Made by a program: the position numbers and the translations under genes
Shown: positions 1 through 8,700 of the stretch, piece by piece
Position numbering within the stretch: position 1 is the stretch's first letter
How the letters are laid out: each line of letters opens with the position of its first letter
The notes under the pieces: generated by a model
The model's database searches: none
The model's input: only the letters and a program-made list of their open reading frames with translations
Told to the model about the DNA's origin: nothing
NCBI GenBank assembly: GCA_022803075.1
Contig: JAFFTF010000003.1
Location: forward strand, 1-38,035
DNA: 38,035 nt
Origin: Micrococcales bacterium 31B
GTDB lineage: Bacteria > Actinomycetota > Actinomycetes > Actinomycetales > Dermabacteraceae
Direction of reading: 5' to 3'

Positions 1-1928
1 TCCGCCTCTGTCGTTTGTGCCTCGCCACCGTTGACCGTGACACTCACCACCGCGCCCGGCAGCGCCGTGCCCGTGATGGTGGTGGCGTCGCCCGGTTCGA
101 GGGCCGCGCCCTCGGCGGGAACCGAGATCACGGGGGCCGCGACAGTCACCGTGAAATTGGTGGCCGCACTGGACGCCGAGGTGGCCCCGTTGACCGTTTG
201 GGTGGCGGTGACTTCATTCGCGCCCGGCTGCACCGCGGCATCCGCGAGGCTCCACGCGCCCTGATCGTCCGCGATCACGGCCGGCAGGGCCGTGCCATTG
301 ACGGTCACGACGACGGACGCCCCGGCCGTGGCGCTGCCCGAAATGGTGGTGGTCGCCGTGCCCGCGGGAAGCGCGCCCGCTGCGGGCGTCGTGATCTCCG
401 GGGCCGTCGGATTCACGGTGAAGGTCGTTTCGGCGGACGCCGCCGAGACGTTCGTGCCAACCGCGGCGGTGGCGGTCGCCGTGTTCTCGCCCGCGACCGT
501 GGTGACACCCGTGACGGTCCACGCGCCGTCCCCGTCGGCCGTGACCGGCGCGAGTGCCGTGTCGTTCACGGTGAGCGTGACCGTGGAGTTTGCGGGCGCC
601 GTGCCCGAGATGTCCACGGCGCCGCCCGCGACGATCGCCGACACGTCGGGCGCCGTAATCACGGGGGTCCCCGTCCGCGGGATCGCCGTGATGGAGGCCG
701 TGACGGCCGTCGAGGTGGCGCCGTTCGGTCCCGTCGAGGTGGCCGAGAGCGTGTGCTCTCCGACCTCGACGCCGCTGAGGGTGGTGCTCCACGCGCCGTC
801 AGTGGCGGCGACGGTCAGCGGATCACCCGTGTCGAGCGTGAGCACGACACCGGTGGCGCCGGTGGGCGCGGTGCCGGAGACGGTGAGGTCGCCGCCGACC
901 ACGTGCACCGAACCGCTGATGGGGGTCGTGATCGTGGGGGCCTCGAGCGGCACGGTGAAGTTGGTAGCCGCGCTGGACGCCGAGGTGGCTCCGTTGACCG
1001 TTTGGGTGGCGGTGACTTCATTCGCGCCCGGACGCACCTCAGCATCCGCGACGCTCCACGCGCCCTGATCGTCCGCGATCACGGCCGGCAGGGCCGTGCC
1101 ATTGACGGTCACGACGACGGACGCCCCGGCCGTGGCGCTGCCCGAAATGGTGGTGGTCGCCGTGCCCGCGGGAAGCGCGCCCGCTGCGGGCGTCGTGATC
1201 TCCGGGGCCGTCGGATTCACGGTGAAGGTCGTTTCGGCGGAGGCCGCCGAGACGTTCGCGCCGACCGCCGCCGTGGCGGTCGCCGTGTTCTGGCCCGCGA
1301 CCGTGGTGACACCCGTGACGGTCCACGCGCCGTCCCCGTCGGCCGTGACCGGCGCCAGTGCCGTGCCGTTCACGGTGAGCGTGACCGTGGAATTTGCGGG
1401 CGCCGTGCCCGAGATGTCCACGGCGCCGCCCGCGACGACCGCCGAGACATCGGGAGCCGTAATCACGGGTGCGGGCACTTCGGCCAGAACGTCCACCGTC
1501 GTGGTCATGGGGTCGCCGCTCGCGGTGCGCGCCGCTCCACCCGCGACCTCGGGGGTGAAGGCCTGGACCGTGAAGGTCTGCGCCGCGCCCGGGGTCGCGG
1601 CCACGGTGGCCGACCAGGTGCTGGGCTCCCCGTCTGCACCGGCGGTGACCGTCGCTTTCACCGCAGTTCCGTCCGGGCCGGTGACGTCAACTTCTTCGCC
1701 CGCCGCCACGGTACCGGTCACGGTCAGTTGGCCGTCGGGCGCAAAGACGGTGGTGTCGGTGGCCGGCGACGTGATGGAGAGCACGGCTTGCGCCGCATCC
1801 GCAGCGAGGGGGGCGAGCCCCCCGGCTACGGCGGCGCTTGCGGGCGCTAGGCCCACGCCCGTGACGCCCATCGACGCGGCAGCGGCGATGGCCACCGCGC
1901 GCCAATAATGCTGACGGTAAAAACGCAT
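1..1928 (-). CDS. Secreted Ig-like repeat protein (partial, C-terminus outside window)
   Basis: The frame is open from an ATG at 1928 to the window edge, 642 codons without a stop, so the C-terminus is missing. The start has GAGGAG (1936-1941) seven bases upstream. The first ~48 residues form a signal peptide: MRFYRQHYWRAVA, a hydrophobic Ala/Gly stretch, then ASA-type sites. The rest is about seven bacterial Ig-like domains of ~85-90 residues, each with the pattern PxITxP, a GTA.aG..V.V.vNG core, GaWsv, then GxNtvtAt. Domains 2-3 and 5-6 are nearly identical because of a DNA duplication. No enzyme domain is visible. It lies beside two proteases that carry the same type of Ig domain, so a surface or adhesive role is plausible but inferred. 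Whether it ends in the W-x3-G-[FY]-P-x-P repeats of its neighbours cannot be seen. Confidence 0.88.
   Translation of the reverse strand, partial: MRFYRQHYWRAVAIAAAASMGVTGVGLAPASAAVAGGLAPLAADAAQAVLSITSPATDTTVFAPDGQLTVTGTVAAGEEVDVTGPDGTAVKATVTAGADGEPSTWSATVAATPGAAQTFTVQAFTPEVAGGAARTASGDPMTTTVDVLAEVPAPVITAPDVSAVVAGGAVDISGTAPANSTVTLTVNGTALAPVTADGDGAWTVTGVTTVAGQNTATATAAVGANVSAASAETTFTVNPTAPEITTPAAGALPAGTATTTISGSATAGASVVVTVNGTALPAVIADDQGAWSVADAEVRPGANEVTATQTVNGATSASSAATNFTVPLEAPTITTPISGSVHVVGGDLTVSGTAPTGATGVVLTLDTGDPLTVAATDGAWSTTLSGVEVGEHTLSATSTGPNGATSTAVTASITAIPRTGTPVITAPDVSAIVAGGAVDISGTAPANSTVTLTVNDTALAPVTADGDGAWTVTGVTTVAGENTATATAAVGTNVSAASAETTFTVNPTAPEITTPAAGALPAGTATTTISGSATAGASVVVTVNGTALPAVIADDQGAWSLADAAVQPGANEVTATQTVNGATSASSAATNFTVTVAAPVISVPAEGAALEPGDATTITGTALPGAVVSVTVNGGEAQTTEA
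149..669. repeat. Long direct repeat inside the Ig-protein gene, copy A
   Basis: This ~520 bp block recurs at 953-1473 with a constant offset of 804 bp (268 codons, in frame). I count about 22 mismatches by eye. A stretch of 189 bp is identical (249-437 and 1053-1241). It encodes two consecutive Ig-like domains. Confidence 0.93.
953..1473. repeat. Long direct repeat inside the Ig-protein gene, copy B
   Basis: Second copy of the block at 149-669. The intervening domain, coded by about 670-952, is not part of the near-identical match, so the arrangement is AB-C-AB. Confidence 0.93.
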
Positions 1929-2016
1929 GATGAAACTCCTCGCATAGGGACGCCACGCCAGAAATAGCGGACGCAAGGGCTGTCTTACATATCTAGGACA
2001 CAACAGCCACACAGCG

Positions 2017-2022
2017 AGTATA
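2017..2022 (-). promoter_or_regulatory. Candidate -10 element of the Ig-protein gene
   Basis: On the minus strand this reads TATACT, a good -10 hexamer, about 90 bases upstream of the start codon in an AT-rich stretch. No convincing -35 hexamer stands 16-18 bases upstream, so the call is tentative. Confidence 0.3.
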
Positions 2023-2339
2023 TACGTTGAGTTACATTAGATTACTTTGCGCTACTACGATGCTCATTATTTCGCCTTGACCGTTGCCAGGGACAACCAG
2101 GAAAAATTCCGCAAAACGGTATCTAACTGCACCAATGCGTGACTCTCAACGCGCCCGCGAGCAAGCCGACAACCTTGCAACCAGGCGGCGCCATTGCTCA
2201 CGCCTTAGAGCACGCGAGTGGCGAAAATAGTACAAATCTACGCTGGGCCACTACTTTCATATGACATCGAAGTGCAAGAGATGCAAAAGGCGCCCCACAC
2301 CCCCATCACCGACAGTGATTGAAGTCACAAACAAGAAAG

Positions 2340-2367
2340 CGGGCCGCCGCGATAACGCGGCGGCCCG
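2340..2367 (-). terminator. Intrinsic terminator after the first S1 protease gene
   Basis: A perfect 12-bp GC stem (2340-2351 with 2356-2367) closes an ATAA loop. It starts 30 bases past the stop codon of the minus-strand protease gene and is followed on that strand by a T-rich tail (CTTTCTTGTTTG). Confidence 0.85.
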
Positions 2368-2397
2368 GCATCCGAACCCTGTGGCCCGGCTACCTAC

Positions 2398-2955
2398 CTA
2401 ACGCCGAGGGGCCGCAGCCACCACCCGGGGCGTCGGGAAACCCTCGGCAGCCCATTGCGCGAAAGTCACGGGTGCCCCCAGGTTCGCGCTGAGGCTCGAG
2501 ACCTTATAGAGCGTGTCGTTCGACGCCGTCTTCACGAAGCCCTGGTTCGTGCGCGTCGTGAACGCCGCGAAGTTCATCGCCTGCCACTCGGCGAAAGACA
2601 ACTTGTGCACCTTGCCGTTCAGCGACGCGAACAGTTCGTCGCTCGTCGCGTACTTGTACACCTGCGTGCCGGTGATCCAACCCGCGATGCCGGGCTTCGG
2701 ATACCCCACCGCGGCCCACTGCGCGGGCGTCAGCCGTTGCCAGGTCCACGACTCCGGTGCCGTGTTCCAGAAATTCACGGCATACAAATCGTCAGACCAC
2801 GAGTACTTCACGTAGGCCGAAGGGAACGCCCGCGGTGCCGGAAAACCCGCCGCAGCCCACTGCTCGAACGTGATGTGCGTGGCCCGCGTCGACGCGCCCG
2901 ACCCGGATAGCGTGTACAGGGCGTCCGAGGTCGGCGTCTTGTAGACCACCACCGC
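2398..2955 (-). other. Region encoding the C-terminal W-x3-G-[FY]-P-x-P repeat domain, first S1 protease
   Basis: Four units. Unit 1 contains SDALYTLSGSGASTRA and EQWAAAGFPAP. Unit 2 contains YVKYSWSDDLYAVNFW, then WTWQRLT and WAAVGYPKP. Unit 3 contains KYATSDELFASLNG and FAEWQAMNF. Unit 4 contains SNDTLYKV and WAAEGFPTP. The same units in the same order occur in the proteases encoded at 5207-9904 and 22825-25161. Confidence 0.85.
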
Positions 2956-4911
2956 GTTCGACGCGACGCTCACCGCGCGCGTTACGGCCGACGAAAAGTT
3001 CACCGGGTCACGGTGCGACTGCGCCTTAATCGTGTGACTGCCGGGCGTGAGCGGTACGTTCGCCACCGACCACGCACCCGTCGTGGCATCCGCAAGCGAC
3101 GAGCCCACGAGCTTGCCATCCACGTACACGCGCACGGTGTCACCCGCCACCGCGCGGCCCGAGACCGTCGTGCTCGAGCCACTCACGCTCGAGGTCGGCG
3201 TCGTGATCGACGGCGGTGCCACGTTCTGCAGCACGCGCAGGCCCAGCGGCTGCAGCGCCGACACGAACGAGGGCATCGCCGTCACGGTCGTGAAGTGCTT
3301 GATCGCGGGGTCACAGTCGGGCGTTCCCGGCTTGAACGCGTTCGGGTCGCTGCCGCCCTGCACGAGGCCGACCGAGGTCGTGCCCATGATCGTCGCGCCG
3401 CCGGAGTCACCGTTCGCGGCACACATCTCGGCCTGGAACGCTCGAATCGAACCGGTCGAGCCATCGACCGACCGAATCAACGCATTCACCGTAGTGACGG
3501 GCCCGCAGTGCCAGCCCGAGGTCGTGCCCGAGTGGCACACGTTGTCGCCCAGATTGGGGGTGCCCACACCCGTGATTGACACGCTCGACTGCGGGTTTCC
3601 CGTCTTCGTGGTCGGGTAGGTCCACACGAGATTCGACGCCGCGAGGCCGGAGGCCGGCGCCACGGGTACGACCGCCGCGTCAATCTGCGGGCCGCCGGGC
3701 CACGTGCCTTGCGCCGAGGCACCCGTCATGGTGGTGCCGCTGCCGATTTGATACGCGCGCGGCGTACCCAGGTAGGGGCCAAAGCTGCCGTTGCTGGTGC
3801 CGGACGCCGAGTTGCTCGGGTACTCGGGCGCGCGGGTGGCCAGCGAGGCCTGTGCGCTCTTCGCATCGGGCCACACCTGGCCCGTGCCGTTGGACTTGGC
3901 AAAGCAGTGGCCCGCGGTCGAGACGTAGTACTGGGTGTCGCCGCCGACCGAGCCATCGCCCTTCAAGCCGACGCCCATCGAGCAGGTCTCGAAATCCTGC
4001 TGCTGCAACTTGGGCAGCACCTCATTGTTGTACGTCGTCGCAGCGGCCGCCCACGCATCGAACACGCTCTGGCTGTCGCCCGCGGTGGGGTACGGCGCCT
4101 GGGGTCGCCACGTGTTGGGGTCGGGGTTCAGGCCCGCCACGGGCGCAGAGATGAGCAGGCCGCGCCCGTTGCGCAGCAGGTCGGAGCCGCTCCAGTTGGG
4201 GGCGGAATCCGCGTAGGTGACGGAGGCCGCGGCGGCCTCCGTGGACATCGGGACGTCGGCGGGAATCACGCCCTGCGGGAGGGTCGCGCCGGGTGCCAGT
4301 GAGACGGTGAGTCCGCCCCTGCGCGGGTCCACAGCGGCGCTCAGCACCTGCGAACCCGGGGCCTCGATCAGCCGTTGCGCGAAGCCCTCGAGGGTTTCGC
4401 GCGAGTATGCGGTGGCCTGTACGGTGACACCCAGATCGCGCACGGCCTGCTGGGCCGCCGCGCTCGTCGCGCCGATGGTAATGGTCGAGCCCTCGGTCCA
4501 TACGCCCGTGATCTGCTCGGGAAAACGCTCCTCCAGGTCGGCCGTGGCCTTCGACGCCGCGACGCTCACGGCACTCTCGTAGAGGTAATCCTGGGGTGAC
4601 ATGCCGAGGTCGCGCTGGATGGCGGCCTGCAGGTCGACGGGCAGGCCCTCCGCGGTGCTCGTCACCACCTGCACCTTGCCGATGTAGGAGACGCTGCTGC
4701 CGTCGGGCAGGCTGTCGACCTGGGGGGTTTCGGACGCTCCGGGGCCGTCGCCGGTCGGGACGCTCGCGGTTACCGGGGGGCCAGCTTCGGGCGCGACCGG
4801 GTGGTTTTCGATGGGGGCCGCGTGCGCGGCGCCGCCCGCTCCAAGGGAGGCGAAGAGGGCGGCCGCCGCGGCGGCGCTCGCTGCCCAGCGTCGGCGCGGG
4901 TGCACGTGCAT
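2398..4911 (-). CDS. Secreted chymotrypsin-fold (S1) serine protease with Ig domain and C-terminal W-x3-G-[FY]-P-x-P repeats
   Basis: An 837-residue extracellular endopeptidase. The ATG at 4911 is preferred over one 39 bp upstream because AGGAG lies five bases before it and it begins directly with a signal peptide (MHVHPRRRWAAS..., probable cleavage after AHA near residue 31). Residues ~60-250 look like a streptogrisin/alpha-lytic type propeptide. The catalytic triad is visible as His335 (STAGHC), Asp411 (PQIDAAVV) and Ser503 (GDSGG). One Ig-like domain follows (~563-650), then four ~43-47-residue repeats (~653-837), each ending near WxxxGFPxP; the third unit is degenerate at this motif. The adjacent 1565-residue gene is a paralog, so tandem duplication is likely. 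The substrate is unknown. Confidence 0.92.
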   Translation of the reverse strand: MHVHPRRRWAASAAAAAALFASLGAGGAAHAAPIENHPVAPEAGPPVTASVPTGDGPGASETPQVDSLPDGSSVSYIGKVQVVTSTAEGLPVDLQAAIQRDLGMSPQDYLYESAVSVAASKATADLEERFPEQITGVWTEGSTITIGATSAAAQQAVRDLGVTVQATAYSRETLEGFAQRLIEAPGSQVLSAAVDPRRGGLTVSLAPGATLPQGVIPADVPMSTEAAAASVTYADSAPNWSGSDLLRNGRGLLISAPVAGLNPDPNTWRPQAPYPTAGDSQSVFDAWAAAATTYNNEVLPKLQQQDFETCSMGVGLKGDGSVGGDTQYYVSTAGHCFAKSNGTGQVWPDAKSAQASLATRAPEYPSNSASGTSNGSFGPYLGTPRAYQIGSGTTMTGASAQGTWPGGPQIDAAVVPVAPASGLAASNLVWTYPTTKTGNPQSSVSITGVGTPNLGDNVCHSGTTSGWHCGPVTTVNALIRSVDGSTGSIRAFQAEMCAANGDSGGATIMGTTSVGLVQGGSDPNAFKPGTPDCDPAIKHFTTVTAMPSFVSALQPLGLRVLQNVAPPSITTPTSSVSGSSTTVSGRAVAGDTVRVYVDGKLVGSSLADATTGAWSVANVPLTPGSHTIKAQSHRDPVNFSSAVTRAVSVASNAVVVYKTPTSDALYTLSGSGASTRATHITFEQWAAAGFPAPRAFPSAYVKYSWSDDLYAVNFWNTAPESWTWQRLTPAQWAAVGYPKPGIAGWITGTQVYKYATSDELFASLNGKVHKLSFAEWQAMNFAAFTTRTNQGFVKTASNDTLYKVSSLSANLGAPVTFAQWAAEGFPTPRVVAAAPRR

Positions 4912-5112
4912 GGAATCTCCTGGCAAGGGGGGGTTGCTAACAAGGGCCACATGGGGCCCGCCCTATTTTTTCGCATTCGGCGCTCGAGTACGACCTGAAA
5001 CGGGTTGCCGTGGACGCGTAAAGGTAACGATTTGTATTACGCCGCCGCGTGAGCACCGCACGGTCCGAGATCTTACCCCGCCGTGCTGCCCGACCGATGG
5101 GGGCCTGACGCG

Positions 5113-5143
5113 GCGCTGCCCCCGCCAGCGGCGGGGGCAGCGC
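5113..5143 (-). terminator. GC-rich hairpin after the nine-Ig S1 protease gene
   Basis: A perfect 14-bp stem (5113-5126 with 5130-5143) closes an AGC loop, 63 bases past the minus-strand stop codon. There is no U-run after it. Such hairpins are common ends of transcripts in high-GC Gram-positives, so terminator function is likely but inferred. Confidence 0.7.
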
Positions 5144-5206
5144 GTGATCTCCGGGTCACCCACAGAGCCAGGATTCCGCAGGCAGGAGGCACGCGGCGTC
5201 CGGGCC

Positions 5207-5775
5207 TTAGGGGCGCGGCGCGAACGGAATAGTGCGGGGTGTTGGGAACGACTGGGCGATCCACTGCGGCAGGGTCAGCGGCACGCCGCGGTTGCCGCTG
5301 AGGCTCGTCATGCGGTACAGCACATTTGAGCCCGGCGTCTTGGCGAAACCCTCGTTGGCGCGGTTGGTGAACGGGAGATACCCCATCGCCTGCCACTCGG
5401 CGAACGACAACTTGTGAGTGGTGCCGTTCAAGACGGCGAAGAGCTCGTCGTTCGTGCCCCACTTGTGGGCCGTGGTGCCCGCGATCCAGCCGGCGATTCC
5501 GGGCCGCGGGTATCCCGCCCGCTGCCAGTCGGCGAGGGTGAGCCGCTGCCAGGTCCACGTCGACGGGTCGGTGTGCCAGAAGTTCACGGCGTAGACGTCG
5601 TTCGACCAGGCGTATTTCACGTACGCGGAGGGGTAGAGCCGCGGCGCGGGGTACCCGTAGGAGGCCCATTCGGCGAAGCTGATCGGCACGGCGCGGGTGC
5701 TTGCGCCGCTGCCCGTGAGGCGATACAGCACGTCGGAGGTCGCCGTGCGGAACAGGGTCGGCACGGCGCGCGCCT
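5207..5775 (-). other. Region encoding the C-terminal W-x3-G-[FY]-P-x-P repeat domain, second S1 protease
   Basis: Four units. Unit 1 has SDVLYRLTGSGASTRA and EWASYGYPAP. Unit 2 has YVKYAWSNDVYAVNFW, WTWQRLT and WQRAGYPRP. Unit 3 has TNDELFAVLNG and FAEWQAMGY. Unit 4 has SNVLYRM and WIAQSFPTP. It aligns unit for unit with the domain at 2398-2955. Confidence 0.85.
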
Positions 5776-8700
5776 CGACCGTGAACGTGTGTCGCACCGT
5801 GGGCGACGGCAACGTGCCCGGGCGCTGGGCGTACGCCGACACGGTCAGGAGGCCGGCCTGCACGCTGAGGCCCGCGACGCGCCACGTGCCGTCGGCGGCG
5901 GCCGTCGTGCGCACCGCAGCGCCCTGCCCGATGGAGGCGTAGACGATGTCCCCCGGGGTGGCCCGGCCCGTGACGGTGACGGTGGTGGTGCCCGCGGGGA
6001 GCGTACTCCCCGCAGCGGGGGTCGAAATCACGGGTGCAGCCGAGCGTTCTTGCACAGTGATCTGCACGACCGTGGGCAGGGAGACGTTGCCGTCGCTGCG
6101 GTGCGCCACGGCGGTGAGCGTGTTCGTGCCTCCCGCGACGGGCACGTTCGCGAGCGACCAGGTACCGTCGGCCGCCGCGGTAACGCTGCGGGGGCTGCCG
6201 CCATTGACGCTCACGTCGACCCGGTCGCCCGCGGTGGCGGTGCCCGTGATGGTGGTTTGCGTGGAGCCGAGCGGCAGCACAGCGCCCGCGGTGGGCGAGG
6301 TGATGGTGGGTGCCGCCGCGCGGGGCAGCACCGAGAACGTGCGGGTCAAGGTGCCCGAGGTGTTGGTCGAACCGCGCTGGGCCTGCGCCGTCAGCGTGTG
6401 GTTCGCCCCCGCCGTGACGGGCAGGTCGGCGAGGCTCCACGCGCCCGTGCCGTTCGTGGTGACGGTGCCCACTGCGACGCCTTCGAGGGTGACGGCGACC
6501 AGGTCGCCGGGGGTCGCGGTGCCCTTGACGGTGATGGACATCGTCGTCGCGGGCAGGACGGCCCCTTCGGCGGGGCTCGTGATGACGGGGGTTTCGGCGG
6601 GTCCGTCAACCCGCACGGTGAGGGTGGCCGGCTCCGAGACGTTGCCCTCGCCGCGCGCGGCTGTCGCGGCGAGCGTGTTCACGCCCACCGTAAGCGGCAC
6701 GTCGGCTATGCTCCAGGTTCGCGTGGGGCTCACGGTCGCGGTCAGGGCGGGGCCGTCGTTGGGCTGGAGCGAGATGAGGTCTCCCGCGGTGCCCGTTCCG
6801 CTCACGGTCACTGTGAGCGTGCCGAACCGCAGCACGGCAGCTTCGGCGGGGCTCGTGAAGGTCGGCGCCGAGGCCCGTGGAGTCACGGAGAAGAGGCTGG
6901 TCGTCTCCTCGGAACGGTTGTTCTCGTTGCGTTCCGCGATCGCGGTGACGACGTGCTCGCCCTCCTCGACGGCGACGGCCGGGATACTCCACGCGCCGTC
7001 CGCGCCCGCCCGGGGCGAGCCGACCGCGCGGCCGTCTAGAGTCACGATCACGGTGTCGCCCGCCGTCGCGGTGCCCGCGAGGTCGGTGCTCACCGTGCCG
7101 ATCGGCAGCACTTGCTGAGGGGTGGGCCGTGTGATGACGGGGGCCGTGGCGCGCGCCTGGACCGTGAACATGAGCTCTGCCGCGGGCGAGCGGGGTGCGG
7201 TTTCGGTGCCGATCCACGCCGTGACCGTGTGCTGCCCCGGTGTCACCGCCACCTGGGGCAGGGTCCACGCCCCCGAGGCGTCCGCCCGTGCCGACCCGAC
7301 GAACGTGCCGTTGAGGGTCAGGGCAACCACCTGATCGGCCGAGGCGGTACCCGCGAGGGTGACGGACTCGGCCGGGGGAAGTGTGGTTGCCGGCTCGGTG
7401 ATGCCGGGAGCGTCGAACTCCCAGCGCACCGAGAAGGTGGCGGACGCCTCGGGCGTCTGGGTCCCGTCGGCACGCGTTGCGACGGCGGTGAGGGTGTGGT
7501 CGCCGGTCTCCGTGGGGAGGTTGGCGAGGGTCCATGTGCCGTCGGCCTGCGCCGTGGCCGTGCCGAGGGTAGCGCCGTCGACGCTCACCGTGACCGTCTG
7601 GCCGGGCGCGGCGGTGCCGCTCGCGGTGAAGGTCGTGGTGTCGCCGCGAAGGGTGGAGCCCGCGACGGGGCTCTTGATGAGGGGCGCGTCGGAGAGCGCC
7701 GTGACGGTGAAGGTGCTCGTGGTTCGCGTGGAGGCGTTGACGGCCCCGCGCGTGGCCTGAGTTTCGAGCGTGTGCTCGCCCGCGGCGACTTCGACTCCGG
7801 CCAGGGTCCATTGGCCGCTCGCGGCGGTGACCTCGACGCTGCCGACGAGTTGGCCGTCGACATACACGGAGACGGTGTCTCCCTGCGCCGCGGTGCCCAC
7901 GATGTCGAGGGTGGTGGTGGCGGGCAACACGGCGCCCGCTGCGGGGCTCGTGACGACCGGGGGCGCGACGGTGGCGACAGTAAACGCCGTGGTCACGGCG
8001 GCCGAGTGGTTCACGGGGTCGCGCACGGACTGAGCTTTCAGCGTGTGCTGGCCCGACTTCGGGTTGGTGAGGGTGAAGCTCCACGCACCGGAGACGGGGT
8101 CGGCGGGAGTCTCGCCGAGGTCCACCCCGTCGAGCGCGAGCGTCACGGTGTCACCCGCGATGGCGGTGCCCGTCACGGTGTAGCTCTCGAGGCCCGCGTC
8201 AAGGGTCGCGTCCGCGGCGGGGGCCGTGATCACGGGGGGTGCGACGTCCTGCAGAATCCGCACGCCCACGGTGTCGAGCGCGGGTTGCAAGACTCGGGTC
8301 GAGGCGACTAGCGAGGTGTGGTTCGAATCGGGGAGGCAGTCTTCCGCGCCTTCCGGAAAAGCCGCCCCACTCGTGCCGCCCTGCAGGAGACCGACCGCGG
8401 AGGTACCCATGACCGTGGCGCCGCCCGAATCGCCGTTCGTGGCACACATTTTCACCGTCATGCCGAAGATGGCGCCAGATTTCACGCCGCCGTACCACAA
8501 GGCGTTGGCGAGCACGACCTCACCGCAGTGCCAGCCCGAGACGCCACCCGAATGGCAGACGCTGTCTCCCGCCACGGGGTTGGCGAGACCCGTGACGGCG
8601 ATGTTGGTGGGCGGGTTGTCGTCCTTGGTGGTGGGGTAGGTCCACACCTGATTGGAGGGGCTGAGGCCGGACGCCGCCTCGATCGGTATCAGCGTCGCAT

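Larger units (their letters stand above)
1929..2397. other. Intergenic region upstream of the Ig-protein gene (469 bp)
   Basis: No gene is visible here. The part next to the Ig-protein gene (about 1975-2110 and 2220-2300) is clearly more AT-rich than the surrounding coding DNA and presumably holds that gene's promoter. The far end holds the terminator of the S1 protease gene (2340-2367). Confidence 0.6.

Noticed and set aside
15-1850. Long Arg/Gly-rich open frame on the plus strand opposite the Ig-protein gene
   Set aside because: It is an antisense frame in high-GC DNA. Its composition is unnatural, it has no ribosome site or domains, and the minus frame has a signal peptide and clear Ig domains.
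5414-7039. Long plus-strand frame opposite the nine-Ig protease gene
   Set aside because: Same antisense artefact; the periodic sequence mirrors the Ig repeats on the other strand.
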